This document shows positions 1 to 9,935 of a DNA stretch of 64,000 nucleotides, one piece after another; within the stretch, counting starts at the first letter, position 1; each line of letters begins with the position of its first letter. The notes beneath the pieces are model-generated. The model did no database searches and was not told the origin of the DNA. It worked only from the letters and a program-made list of their open reading frames with translations. A program made the translations under genes and the position numbers. The DNA comes from Gammaproteobacteria bacterium (GTDB lineage Bacteria; Pseudomonadota; Gammaproteobacteria; Ga0077536). The DNA lies in assembly GCA_009692365.1 (NCBI GenBank), contig SHZJ01000001.1, positions 1 to 64,000 of the forward strand. Direction: 5' to 3'.

Positions 1-1662
1 CACCAACGCGCTGGCCAAGAGCGCCAAGTCGGTACTGAAATAGAACAACAAGACAAAGCTAGAGAGCGAAAAAATGCCGTTTAGGAAGGCGGCCACCGTG
101 GTGCGTGAGAGCGCCCGTCTGATCACATTGACGCCGTTGATGCGCGCTGCCAAATCCCCGGCCGAGTAGTCCCGAAAAAACTGCGCGGGCAGGCGCACGG
201 TACGGTCCCAAATGGCGGCCTGTAGGTCATTGTCCATGCGGGTCTCCAGCCGCAGCACGGCCACCGCACGGGTCACTTCAAACAGCGTTGTGGCCAAGGT
301 TGCGGCGGCTAGCGCGCCCACCATCTGCCACAGCGCAGGAATATCCGCCGAGGGAATGATGTTATCCACGAGGAACGCCGTGGCTAGCGGCATCGCAATG
401 CCCAACAGCCCGCCCAGTAGACCCAACCCCAGCACCACGGCCAGATCAACTCCCCGGTCCCAAGCCAGAAAGCGCAGCAGCGCGGGTATCCGCACCGGGG
501 TGGGGGGCAGTGCGCGATAAAACATGGTGGCGAAAGGCTCGAGTTGCCCGGCCAGTTCTTCGGTGACCGGCTGGCGATCGTTGGTTCCGGGCGTCACGGC
601 AAGGTAGCCACCCCGGTGTGGCAGCAGTGCGATCCAGTGTTGGTCCAGTGCGCTGCGCGCCAGCAACGGGCCGTTATCGCCGGTCCACCACTCGCCTTTG
701 AGCATCACCCGGCGGCTTTGGATCTGCGAGGTGTTGGCGATTGCCGCAACCGGATTAGTCGCCAGGGCGCGGGCCTCGGCCGGTGGCGGCGGCAAAAAAT
801 TGATCCCGAGTCGCTCCCCAATGAGACGAGTTGCCGTGAGACAGTGGTCCTGGTGCGCGGAGTTTTGGCGGGGGTTGGCGTTATTAGCCACGCTCAGCAG
901 CTGCTGCATGGCCTCCTGGGTGAGGATGAGCGAGTGCTGCGCGCGATTTTCTTGATGGGACTCGGCGCGGATTTTCTCAAGGCTCGCCGCGGCAATCAGC
1001 ACACTCAGGACCAACTGTTGGTGAACCGTCAGGGCAGGCCAGAGCCGCGCTTCGCGCAGCAGTTCAAGCGGGTCGTGCTCACGTACCGCTACCGCTTCGC
1101 TGGCGGTGAGCCATGCCGCGCGGTGCAGCGGCCATACGCCGCGGGCGGGGCCCAGCGGGCTGTCGGGACGTCCCATCCAGTGCGCAATACCACGTTCTAG
1201 CGTGACCCAGCAGGTACCCTCGCTGCCGCGTAGGGTTTCGCCAGGCTCTAAGGTCATGGGATCTCCGCGTGCGATCAAGCGAACTTGTCGCGGCGCGGGT
1301 GGGGTTTCCATTTCGGTGAGCAGCGCGCTCACCCAGTTTTCACACAGTGCCAAGAGGGTATCGGGGGCTAGCGTCGCGGCGACTTCAGTGGTGCTGGATG
1401 CCACTAGCCTGGTGTCGGGCAATGGCACTGCGACCAAGCCATAGTCCAAAGGCAGCGACTGCGCGCCTAGGGCTAAAATGATTTGGCCAGGCCCTGCTCG
1501 CCAGACATGCAAGCGGGCACCGGCGCTGCGGGCTTCGCGGGGGCGGCGCTGGAGGAAGATATCCACGCCGCCGGACGCGACAAGGTAGACCTCGGCGGGA
1601 TCCTCAAGCCTGCGCGGGCCACGCATGAGCACGGCGGTGTCCAAAAGTGCCTGTAGGCTCAT
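1..1662 (-). CDS. NHLM/NHLP-type bacteriocin export ABC transporter, permease/ATP-binding subunit without peptidase domain (partial, runs off left edge)
   Basis: Read by hand on the minus strand: ATG at 1662 (MSLQALLDTAVLMRGPRRLEDPAEVYLVASGGVDIFLQ...) open to base 1. Absent from the ORF track because it is truncated. Start overlaps the stop of the upstream peptidase-ABC gene. Confidence 0.8.
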   Translation of the reverse strand, partial: MSLQALLDTAVLMRGPRRLEDPAEVYLVASGGVDIFLQRRPREARSAGARLHVWRAGPGQIILALGAQSLPLDYGLVAVPLPDTRLVASSTTEVAATLAPDTLLALCENWVSALLTEMETPPAPRQVRLIARGDPMTLEPGETLRGSEGTCWVTLERGIAHWMGRPDSPLGPARGVWPLHRAAWLTASEAVAVREHDPLELLREARLWPALTVHQQLVLSVLIAAASLEKIRAESHQENRAQHSLILTQEAMQQLLSVANNANPRQNSAHQDHCLTATRLIGERLGINFLPPPPAEARALATNPVAAIANTSQIQSRRVMLKGEWWTGDNGPLLARSALDQHWIALLPHRGGYLAVTPGTNDRQPVTEELAGQLEPFATMFYRALPPTPVRIPALLRFLAWDRGVDLAVVLGLGLLGGLLGIAMPLATAFLVDNIIPSADIPALWQMVGALAAATLATTLFEVTRAVAVLRLETRMDNDLQAAIWDRTVRLPAQFFRDYSAGDLAARINGVNVIRRALSRTTVAAFLNGIFSLSSFVLLFYFSTDLALLASALV

Positions 1663-3836
1663 AGTGCCGCCACCAAACGGCTGTAGTGACCCTCCTCGAT
1701 GGCCAGTAGTTCTTCGTGTGTGCCGCGTTCCACCACCTCCCCGCGGGAGAGCACCACAATTTCGTCAGCGTCGCGAATAGTCGAGATCCGGTGCGCAATG
1801 ATGAGACAGGCGCAGCCGCGGCGGCGCAGGTTATCGTCGATGAGTTTTTCGGTGGCGGCATCCAAGGCGCTGGTCGCCTCGTCTAATATCAGCACGCGAG
1901 GATTAGTCACCAGCGCGCGGGCAATTTCGAGCCGCTGGCGCTGGCCCCCGCTCAGATTACGGCCGCCTTCTTCGATGCGCGCCGCGTAGCCTTCAGGCCG
2001 GATCTGGATCACATCGTGAATACAGGCGTCCTGCGTGGCGCGCATGATGTCGGCCTCCGTGACGGTGGGATCCCACAGGGTGAGGTTGTCGCGGACCGTG
2101 CCTTCAAACAGCACTATGTTCTGATCCACCAGCCCCACGGCACTAGAGAACTGATGCCGAGGGTGCGCTGTACGCGGCAGACCATCGAACAAAATTTCCC
2201 CAGACCACGGGGTGTACAGCCCCATGACGAGCTTGGAGACCGTGGACTTGCCGCAGCCAGAGGCCCCCACAATGGCCACCCGTTCGCCGGGGCGCAGCGT
2301 GAGATTGAGGTTCTGAATGAGCGGTGGGTCGGTCAAGCTATAGCCAAACTGGAGGTTTTGAATGCGCACCTCACCTTCGATCGGCGCCACGCTATGGGCG
2401 GTGTTCGGTGTTGGGCGGGTCACCCAGGGATCTGCGGGGTATTGGGTAACATCGTCGAGTCGGTTCATGTCGCCTTTGGCTTCTTGGAGCTTTGCCGCCA
2501 AGCCCACTAGGGCCATGACTGGCCCCATAAAGCTTGCCACCAGACTTTGAAACGCCACCAACTGCCCTAGCGACAGCTGTCCGTCGATGACCCTCAAACC
2601 GCCCAAACCCAACACCAGCAGCAAATTGAGTGCGCTCAGTAAGCCGGGCAGGGAACCCAGGAACAGGCCGACCCGCGCGACTTCCTGTTCCGATACCACG
2701 TACTTCGCCTGATGCCCGGCCCAGCGCGCGAAGACTTCGTTTTCGCGGCCGGAGGCTTTCACGGTTTCCATCAGCAGCAGGCTGTTCATGGAGGCGCCCA
2801 TTACTTTGCCGGCATCGAGCGACAAGCGCTGACTGAGCTCTTCGCTACGGCGCTGGATCAGGCGCACTGCCGCTAAATTCAGACCGACCACAACCAGTGA
2901 GAGCAGGGTCAACGGCACGTCGTAGCTAAACATCAGACCGGCAAAAAAGACCAGGGTCAGGACACTCAGCACAGCACGCGCTAGGTCGCCCGAGAGCAAC
3001 GCCGCCACCCGGTCGTTTAACGCCACGCGGCTGCTGATTTCTCCGGCCGAGCGCTGGGTGTAGAACTCCACCGGGAGCCGCAGGACGTGCCAGAAAAACT
3101 GGCTGGTGGTACTGAGCGCGAGATGGGTCTGCACCCGCAGCAGGTAGTAGCTTTCCAGCCACGTTAAGGCCATGCGCAGCGCGGCGGTGAGCAACATGCC
3201 CAACAGCAGGGGTTTAAGCCAACTGTGCTGACCACCGATGAGCAGCTTGTCTACGAACACGCTAGAAAACACCGGAATGACCAGGCCCGGCACCACCAGC
3301 GCAACGCCGACCAGTACCAGATAGCTAAGAGCCTCCCGGAGACCGACGAAGCGCCGCTTGAGTGCATCCACCACGCCCGAGGGCTGACCGCCGGGCTGAA
3401 AATCCGGGGATTTCTCGAACGTCAGAACCACGCCGGTAAATGACTGATCGAACTCCTCGGTATCGACCACGCGGGGCCCGGAGCTGGGGTCGTTTAAAAA
3501 TATCTTGCCCCCTCGAAAACCTTCCACCACGACAAAATGGTTGAAGTTCCAGAACACGATTTGTGGCAGGGCAAGGTTGCGCAGTTCCGCCGGCTCCTTC
3601 TTAAAGCCCCGCGCAATCAGGCCAAAACTGCGCGCCCCTTTCACCACATTGCTGGCTTTACTGCCGTCGCGCGTTACCCCGCACAGCAACCGCAGTGCTT
3701 CCAATGGCACGTGTCGCCCGTGGTAGCCCAGGATCATCGCCAGGCAGGCGGCACCGCACTCCACCGCCTCCATTTGTAAAATGGTGGGCGTCCGGTGGCG
3801 TCGAGTGTCGCGCAGGGTTGGGGTGGTGGTGCTCAT
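1659..3836 (-). CDS. NHLM-type bacteriocin export ABC transporter with N-terminal C39 peptidase
   Basis: C39 motifs QMEAVECGAACL (Cys), FNHFVVVEG (His), NDPSSGPR (Asp); TM region; Walker A GASGCGKST; signature LSGGQRQR; Walker B VLILDEATSALD. Confidence 0.93.
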   Translation of the reverse strand: MSTTTPTLRDTRRHRTPTILQMEAVECGAACLAMILGYHGRHVPLEALRLLCGVTRDGSKASNVVKGARSFGLIARGFKKEPAELRNLALPQIVFWNFNHFVVVEGFRGGKIFLNDPSSGPRVVDTEEFDQSFTGVVLTFEKSPDFQPGGQPSGVVDALKRRFVGLREALSYLVLVGVALVVPGLVIPVFSSVFVDKLLIGGQHSWLKPLLLGMLLTAALRMALTWLESYYLLRVQTHLALSTTSQFFWHVLRLPVEFYTQRSAGEISSRVALNDRVAALLSGDLARAVLSVLTLVFFAGLMFSYDVPLTLLSLVVVGLNLAAVRLIQRRSEELSQRLSLDAGKVMGASMNSLLLMETVKASGRENEVFARWAGHQAKYVVSEQEVARVGLFLGSLPGLLSALNLLLVLGLGGLRVIDGQLSLGQLVAFQSLVASFMGPVMALVGLAAKLQEAKGDMNRLDDVTQYPADPWVTRPTPNTAHSVAPIEGEVRIQNLQFGYSLTDPPLIQNLNLTLRPGERVAIVGASGCGKSTVSKLVMGLYTPWSGEILFDGLPRTAHPRHQFSSAVGLVDQNIVLFEGTVRDNLTLWDPTVTEADIMRATQDACIHDVIQIRPEGYAARIEEGGRNLSGGQRQRLEIARALVTNPRVLILDEATSALDAATEKLIDDNLRRRGCACLIIAHRISTIRDADEIVVLSRGEVVERGTHEELLAIEEGHYSRLVAAL

Positions 3837-3849
3837 GTGGGGATGCAGA

Positions 3850-5112
3850 TTACTCGAGCGCCAGCGTCGATTTAAGCAACGGGATCACCAAGGAAATGGG
3901 GGTTTGACGCGCCACCACGACCTCGGCCTGACACAGCGTGCCGCTGCTGATAGTCAGCGGGGGGCCGGCGGCTGAAGACCACTGATAGCCGCTGGGGGTC
4001 GCGGCTCGCTTGAGCGTGGCCCGGGCTTCGATGGGTGGCGCATTGCCGGCTAATTCACGCGCCAGCGCATCGTTCTGCAGCGTGAACGCCATGCTTTGTG
4101 GGGTGGCTGGATAGTCCGCCACGCGGGCAATCGCCGCTCGAATGAAGCCGTGCTCTTCGCGCTGCACGGTGCTGGGGGTGATCTGCGCTTCCATCCCGGG
4201 CTTGAGTTTTTTGCCGTCTGCGGCCGCCAGATAGATCACCGCCTCGAGTTGCCCACTGGCGCCGGCCTGCTCGACAGTCAGCACCGCGCTGCCTTCCGTT
4301 ACCAACATGCCCGTCCCGCTTTTAATCTCGACGACGCGCCCCGCATACGGGCTGGTAATGGTCACGGCAGCTCGCTGCGCTCCGCGTAAGCTGTCCAGCG
4401 CGCGGCGCGCTTCGTTAATTTGGACGTCGCTATTGGCCAGTTCCATTTGGGCCAGTTTTTCGGCTTCTAAGCGCCGCAATTCGAGTTCCTTGATTTGGTT
4501 GCGCAGGTTTTGCGCGTCTAATTCGGCCGCAACGCGCTCGTGTCCCGTTGCCACCACCGTTTGCGCCGTCACCAGACCCTCCCGTAGCAAGTGTTCTTCG
4601 ACCTGCGCACGTTCGGTGGCGAGGTGGGCACGCGCGCTGGCCGCCTCTAATTGGCTCTCAAAATTACGGCGATTTTGGCGCAAGGTTTGGGTTGTCAGCG
4701 TCGCGCCACGCGCGGCGAAAGTGCGCAGTACTTGCCCTTGGGATTCCAGTTCTCTAAGCCGGGCGTCGGCTTTTTCAATGCGGTCGGCTATTTCTGGTTG
4801 GGCCACCCGCGCAAGCGCTTGGCCTTGCACGATTGAGTCTCCGACCTTGACCGGCAACTCCAACAGACGGCCTGCAGCACCGCTGGTGACCTCCGCCAGA
4901 CCGGTGGGATTGAGTAGGATGCAGCGCCCACTCACCTTGAGCGGGATGCTGCCCAGCCAGCCCCACGCGACGGCGAGCGCTATCAGGCACAGCAGCGGGG
5001 CGAGCGCGAGCCAGGCATTGGGGGTCACGACGCGAATCAGCGTGTCCAGTTGCTCTGGTGAGGACAGACGCTCGAGGGATACTTTGCGAAAAATTCGTTC
5101 TGACCCAGCCAT
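3850..5112 (-). CDS. HlyD-family/NHLM secretion periplasmic adaptor protein
   Basis: Single N-terminal TM, coiled-coil and lipoyl-like arrangement (GRLLELPVKVGDSIVQGQALARV), placed directly upstream of the ABC genes. Confidence 0.88.
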   Translation of the reverse strand: MAGSERIFRKVSLERLSSPEQLDTLIRVVTPNAWLALAPLLCLIALAVAWGWLGSIPLKVSGRCILLNPTGLAEVTSGAAGRLLELPVKVGDSIVQGQALARVAQPEIADRIEKADARLRELESQGQVLRTFAARGATLTTQTLRQNRRNFESQLEAASARAHLATERAQVEEHLLREGLVTAQTVVATGHERVAAELDAQNLRNQIKELELRRLEAEKLAQMELANSDVQINEARRALDSLRGAQRAAVTITSPYAGRVVEIKSGTGMLVTEGSAVLTVEQAGASGQLEAVIYLAAADGKKLKPGMEAQITPSTVQREEHGFIRAAIARVADYPATPQSMAFTLQNDALARELAGNAPPIEARATLKRAATPSGYQWSSAAGPPLTISSGTLCQAEVVVARQTPISLVIPLLKSTLALE

Positions 5113-5115
5113 GCA

Positions 5116-6708
5116 TCAGTCTCCCAACGGGTCGCTGCCCAATAAGGCCGCCACCGCTACTTCAAATTGATCGCCCTCGCGCCGGACCAGCGTGCCAAGC
5201 TCAAAGCGCAGCCGCGCGATCGCGATGGCATATTGTTGGCGTAGCCCAATTTCATTCTGCAGCGAGGTGTTCAGGCGGTCTTCGATGTTGATGAGGTCGA
5301 TGACGGTGGACTTGCCTAACCTGCGTTTGGTTTGTTCATTCTTCAGCGTGATGGTGTAGCGGTTGACCGCCTCCGCGCCTTCTTGCAGTTGTGCGCCGGC
5401 GCGCATTAAGGCTAGCCACGCCACCGGCACCGTGTAGGCGATCGTCTGCCCCAGATCGCGCTGCCGGATGCTGGCTGCATCCCAGCCCGCCGCGGCCGTC
5501 AGTTCGGTGCCTTTCGCGCTCAGGTTCGCCCACGGCCACTGCACAGATAAGCTCGCGCCGACCGACGGTCCGGTCAGATTTTCCAGACTGTCGTCAAGGG
5601 CAAACTGCGAGGTGTCTTCGGCCAGCCCGGTGTAGCTCAGGCGCAGGTCGAGATCGACTTGCGGCTTGAGATTTGCCACCGCGGCGTTGGCACGGTAGTG
5701 CGCGGCTTCATTGCGCTGGCGGGCGGCCTCTAAATCTGCGCGTCGAGTTAGCGCCCGCTCCACCAGTGGCGCGGGGTCCTGGGTTGCAGGCAAGGCGCGC
5801 AGTTTAGGGAAGTCTTGTGCGGGCTGACCCAGCTCCGCGCTGCGGGCAGGTGGCAGACCCATGAGGTTGGCCAAGGCGACGCGCGCTTCGCTGGCGACCT
5901 GTTGCGCGGTAATGCGCTGGGCGCGGCGCTCGGCGCGACTTGCCAGCACGAGTTCGATGTCGGCGCGCGGGGTCTCTCCGGCCTCAATGAGGCGCTGCAT
6001 TTCGTGGACTAAGTCTTCCAGGCGCTGTTCTGCAGCTTCGCTAATCGCCAACTGCCGGGCGCTCGCTAACCATAGCCAGAACGCGCTGGTGGTCTGCAGG
6101 AGGATGCTGGCGTTGGTGTGTTCCAGCTCCGCGCGCGCCGCCGCAGACTCGGCGTTACTGGCGTCGACCTCTGCGCCAACCGTCGCGCGGCCCGCGTTGC
6201 GCGCCAGCGGCACGCGCAGCGTGAAGGCGAGCTTGCCGATCAGCTGCGAGGGGATGTCCAGCTTTTGCTCGAGGGAATTTTCCGCAGCGGCCACGCTGAA
6301 ACCAGCCCCGGCCTGCATGCCGTTCATCAGGGTGCGCTGGGCGCTGACGCCATAGGCCGTTGCGTCGATGACTTGGTTGCTGGGCGGGTTTATCCCAAGG
6401 GCTTGAAAACCAGCGCTCTGCGCGGTGCCCAAGGGAGTGTTGTCGTGGGCCCGACTGAGATCGCTACCCAGCACGGGGTCAAAGCGCCCTTGCGCTTGCT
6501 GCAGTTGGCCCTGCGCACTTCTAATCGCCTGCTGGCTGACCTGGGTGTCGACGTTCATCTGCAGGGCTAAAGAGAGTACATCTCGCAGGCCGATGCCGCT
6601 CTCCGCGCGGGCCGGTGCTGGGTGACTCAGCGCCAGCAGCCCCAGTGCAGTCACCAGCCAGTAGGCGACCCAGTGGCGCCACAGGGTTGGCATTTCAGCC
6701 TCCCGCAA
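5116..6708 (-). CDS. TolC-family outer membrane efflux protein
   Basis: Signal peptide, alternating coiled-coil OEP repeats, operonic with HlyD/ABC. Confidence 0.88.
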   Translation of the reverse strand: MREAEMPTLWRHWVAYWLVTALGLLALSHPAPARAESGIGLRDVLSLALQMNVDTQVSQQAIRSAQGQLQQAQGRFDPVLGSDLSRAHDNTPLGTAQSAGFQALGINPPSNQVIDATAYGVSAQRTLMNGMQAGAGFSVAAAENSLEQKLDIPSQLIGKLAFTLRVPLARNAGRATVGAEVDASNAESAAARAELEHTNASILLQTTSAFWLWLASARQLAISEAAEQRLEDLVHEMQRLIEAGETPRADIELVLASRAERRAQRITAQQVASEARVALANLMGLPPARSAELGQPAQDFPKLRALPATQDPAPLVERALTRRADLEAARQRNEAAHYRANAAVANLKPQVDLDLRLSYTGLAEDTSQFALDDSLENLTGPSVGASLSVQWPWANLSAKGTELTAAAGWDAASIRQRDLGQTIAYTVPVAWLALMRAGAQLQEGAEAVNRYTITLKNEQTKRRLGKSTVIDLINIEDRLNTSLQNEIGLRQQYAIAIARLRFELGTLVRREGDQFEVAVAALLGSDPLGD

Positions 6709-7234
6709 GCTGTTTTAACAAGCGCTCAAAACGCGCCCCTGCAAGGTGGACGTTGTCGAGCACGGCGGCATCCAGTTCGTCCTCCGCTAGACCCTCAGTC
6801 GGCACCTCGTCGCGCGCCTCCCCATAGCCCAGCGTGCGCATCGTGCTACGCATTCGATCGGCTAGAAATAGCGCTAACGCGCGATAGAATCGCGCGGCGA
6901 AAGCGGTATCGTCGGCCAGTTTTTTCTCAAGCGCAGGCTTGGCGATTGCCAGCACGGTGCAGTCTTGGTCGGCCCGCACGCTCGCTGCGGTGACGCCGGA
7001 GTCGAGCATGGACATTTCGCCCAGAATGTCGCCGCCGCCCAGTTCTGCGAGTTTCGTCCCTTGCTGATTAACCACCGACATGACGCCCGTGAGGATGAAA
7101 TACATGGTGTTGATACGGCTACCTTGGCGGATGAGTTCGGTGCCTTTGGCGATGACTTGGCGCTGCCCGTTATTGGCCAGCCACGCCGTATCCGAGTCAC
7201 TCATCTGGCCTAGAATGAACAGCACTTTTCGCAT
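6695..7234 (-). CDS. Cyclic-nucleotide-binding-domain protein associated with bacteriocin-type transport
   Basis: cNMP-binding fold (GTELIRQGSRINTMYFILTGVMSVV...GGGDILGEMSMLDSG); overlaps the start of the TolC gene. Confidence 0.85.
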   Translation of the reverse strand: MRKVLFILGQMSDSDTAWLANNGQRQVIAKGTELIRQGSRINTMYFILTGVMSVVNQQGTKLAELGGGDILGEMSMLDSGVTAASVRADQDCTVLAIAKPALEKKLADDTAFAARFYRALALFLADRMRSTMRTLGYGEARDEVPTEGLAEDELDAAVLDNVHLAGARFERLLKQLAGG

Positions 7235-7330
7235 GTCAAATCCCTAATTGCACGAGGTTCACACAATAGCTTGCCGGCTAGGGTCTGCACATTCGGGCAC
7301 CTCACAAATGGGCGCCGCCCTGGCGACCGA

Positions 7331-8470
7331 CTAAAAGCCCCGTAAGTTTGCGTAGCGCGCGCGCTGGAAGCCGGCGTCACCCAATAATTGCTGCGCCACC
7401 CGCGCGCGCTTCAGGAACAAGCCGATGTCCGCCACATCGGTCATGCCGATACCACCATGCAGCTGCACCGCTTCACTCGACACTAACTCGAGGGTTTCGC
7501 AGGCCTTGGCTTTTGCCAAGCAGGCAAGCAAGGGGGATTCGCTGCTGCCGGCGTCCAGCGCGCCCAAGGCCGCGCGCACCGCCGAGCGCGTGAGTTCGAG
7601 TTCACAGAACATGAGCGCGGCGCGATGTTTGAGCGCCTGAAACGACCCGATGGCCACGCCAAATTGTTCGCGCACTTTCAAATAGGCCAGCGTGCGCTCG
7701 AAGGCTTCCAGCGCGGTGCCCAGCATTTCGGCGGCTAAGCCAGCGCGGCCACCATCGAGCACCGGATCCAGCTGTGCGAGGGCTAAGTCGAGTTCCCCTA
7801 GCCTATCGCTGGCCCTGACCCGCACCGCGCGCAGGCTCAGTTGGGCCGCATTGCGGCTGTCGACCATCCGCAGGCGGGTGCGGGTGAGCCCCGCGGCGTC
7901 CCCGCGCAGGTGAAAGAGGGTCAGGCCATGGGCGTCACCGGGGTGTCCGGCGGTGCGCGCCAGTATGATGAGGTCATCGGCAATGTGGCCATCCAGCACG
8001 TAAGTCTTGCTGCCGTTGAGCACAAAACCGCCGGCCTCGGGGGTCGCCGTCAGGGCGGTGCGGGCGGGCGCGTGATGCGGGCCTTCCTCCAACGCCAGAG
8101 CCAGCACCCGGGTGCCGGCCACGACTGCGGGTAGGAGTGCCGTGCGCAAGGCGGCGCTGCCTGCCGCCCGCACCAGCGGCGCGGCCAGCAACGCCGTCGA
8201 GACCAGGGGGCTAGCGGCGAGGGTGCGTCCGGCTTCTTCCAGAATTTGCCCTAAGCCCTGATAACCAAAATCCGATCCGCCGTGCGCCTCGTCGATGAGG
8301 ATGCCGGCCCAGCCCAGCTCGGCCATCTCCTGCCAAAGCGCCCGGTCAAAGCCGGTGGGGTCGGCGCTGTCGCGCAGCGTGCGCAGCGCTTGCACGGGTT
8401 GTTGCTGGCTAAAGAATGCGTGCGCCGTGGCTTTGAGCATGGTTTGTTCGGGATTGAGCACCAGGGTCAC
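7331..8470 (-). CDS. Acyl-CoA dehydrogenase family protein
   Basis: ACAD architecture; LKVREQFGVAIGSFQALKHRAALM and VQLHGGIGMTDVADIGLFLKRA motifs. Confidence 0.92.
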   Translation of the reverse strand: MTLVLNPEQTMLKATAHAFFSQQQPVQALRTLRDSADPTGFDRALWQEMAELGWAGILIDEAHGGSDFGYQGLGQILEEAGRTLAASPLVSTALLAAPLVRAAGSAALRTALLPAVVAGTRVLALALEEGPHHAPARTALTATPEAGGFVLNGSKTYVLDGHIADDLIILARTAGHPGDAHGLTLFHLRGDAAGLTRTRLRMVDSRNAAQLSLRAVRVRASDRLGELDLALAQLDPVLDGGRAGLAAEMLGTALEAFERTLAYLKVREQFGVAIGSFQALKHRAALMFCELELTRSAVRAALGALDAGSSESPLLACLAKAKACETLELVSSEAVQLHGGIGMTDVADIGLFLKRARVAQQLLGDAGFQRARYANLRGF

Positions 8471-8480
8471 TGCGGGGGCC

Positions 8481-9686
8481 TCAATCTGGCAGACCCAGCA
8501 CGCGCTTGGCGATGACGTTCAATTGAATTTCAGAGGTGCCCCCTTCAATGGAATTACCTTTGGAGCGCAGCCACGTGCGACACAGCAGCGCCTCTTCCTC
8601 GCTGTGCTCCGCGTCCGCTTCCCAGCCCAGCGCGTGCGCGCCGGCGCATTTCAGGATGAGTTCAAACTTGCGCTTGTTTTGTTCGGTGCCATAGTACTTG
8701 AACAGCGAAGACAGCCCACTGGCCGCCACGCCGGCGCTGGTTTCCTGCGCCGCGCGGCGCAAGGTCAACGCAAAGGCGTGGTCGTCCATCACATGCCGGG
8801 CGACGGCATCGCGCAGCACCGGGTCGCCGATGCGCCCCTGAGCATCCCCCAGATAGCGCTGTGCGATGATTTCCACCGACGGCACGGTGCCGCCAATGGC
8901 GCGCCCAATCTCGGAAATCATGCCGCGCTCGTGTGTCAGCAGTTCTTTGGCGATGGCCCAACCAGCGTTTACTGCGCCCACGAGATTGCGCTTTGGCACC
9001 ACGACATCCGTGAAAAAAGTTTCGCAAAACGCTGAGGTCCCGCTAATGAGCTGGATGGGACGCGCTGCAACGCCGGGGCTGCGCATATCAAACAGCACGA
9101 AGCTGATGCCAGCGTGTTTGGGCTGGCTGGCGGTGCGCACTAGGCAAAAAATCCAATCGGCCAGATGGGCGTAGGAGGTCCACACCTTCTGGCCGTTCAC
9201 GAGGTAGTGGTCGCCCCGGTCCTCGGCGCGGGTCTGCAGGCTAGCTAAATCCGAGCCCGCGCCGGGCTCGCTATAGCCCTGGCACCAGCGAATTTCCCCG
9301 CGCGCGATGGGCGGCAGGTGCTCGGCCTTTTGGGCCGCCGTGCCTTGCGTCAATAACACCGGCCCGAGCATGCTGATGCCAAAGCCAAACAGCGGCTGGC
9401 GCGCGCCGAGTTGCTGCATCTCCTCTTTGAGAATCTGGGCCTCCGCCGACGACAGACCGCCACCGCCGTATTCGCGTGGCCAAGTGGGCACCGTCCAGCC
9501 GCGTTGCGCCATGAGCGCCAGCCAGTGCTGGCTGGCCGGGTTTTTGAACACGGCGTTGCGCCCGCCCCAAACGCGTTCTTCTTCTGGCATGGGCGTGCGC
9601 AATGACGCCGGGCAATTTGCCGCAAGCCAGCGCCGGGTGTCGCTGCGAAAAGTCTCCAGAGCTTCCAAGGCCAGTCTCCAAAACAA
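8481..9686 (-). CDS. Acyl-CoA dehydrogenase family protein
   Basis: WCQGYSEPGAGSDLASLQTRAEDRGDHYLVNGQKVWTSYAH flavin/substrate motifs; C-term EGGTSEIQLNVIAKRVLGLP. Confidence 0.94.
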   Translation of the reverse strand: MFWRLALEALETFRSDTRRWLAANCPASLRTPMPEEERVWGGRNAVFKNPASQHWLALMAQRGWTVPTWPREYGGGGLSSAEAQILKEEMQQLGARQPLFGFGISMLGPVLLTQGTAAQKAEHLPPIARGEIRWCQGYSEPGAGSDLASLQTRAEDRGDHYLVNGQKVWTSYAHLADWIFCLVRTASQPKHAGISFVLFDMRSPGVAARPIQLISGTSAFCETFFTDVVVPKRNLVGAVNAGWAIAKELLTHERGMISEIGRAIGGTVPSVEIIAQRYLGDAQGRIGDPVLRDAVARHVMDDHAFALTLRRAAQETSAGVAASGLSSLFKYYGTEQNKRKFELILKCAGAHALGWEADAEHSEEEALLCRTWLRSKGNSIEGGTSEIQLNVIAKRVLGLPD

Positions 9687-9703
9687 AAGGGCAACGAACG
9701 CCA

Positions 9704-9777
9704 GCTGGGCCGGGTCAGGTCGGGGGCGAGTAGACGCTGGGCCGGGTCAGGTCGGGGGCGAGTAGACGCTGGGCCGG
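9704..9777. repeat. 32-bp direct tandem duplication plus partial third copy
   Basis: gctgggccgggtcaggtcgggggcgagtagac at 9704-9735 and 9736-9767, then gctgggccgg. Confidence 0.95.
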
Positions 9778-9935
9778 CGCCTAAGGCTCACGCGCCAAGC
9801 CTCAGTCGTCAAGCGTTTCCCCGCTGGGCTCGCCACGACCCCGGCGATGGACCTGGGCCGGGACTTCAACCCGCACGCTGCGGCCACCCGGACGTCGGGG
9901 CCGCGCGGCTCGCTGTGGGCGCGCCGTTGACTGCG

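Noticed and set aside
8481-9686. Acyl-CoA dehydrogenase pair as part of the adjacent mto cluster
   Set aside because: Same strand but separated by the repeat-bearing spacer and with no known functional link; treated as an ordinary fatty-acid/steroid-type degradation pair.
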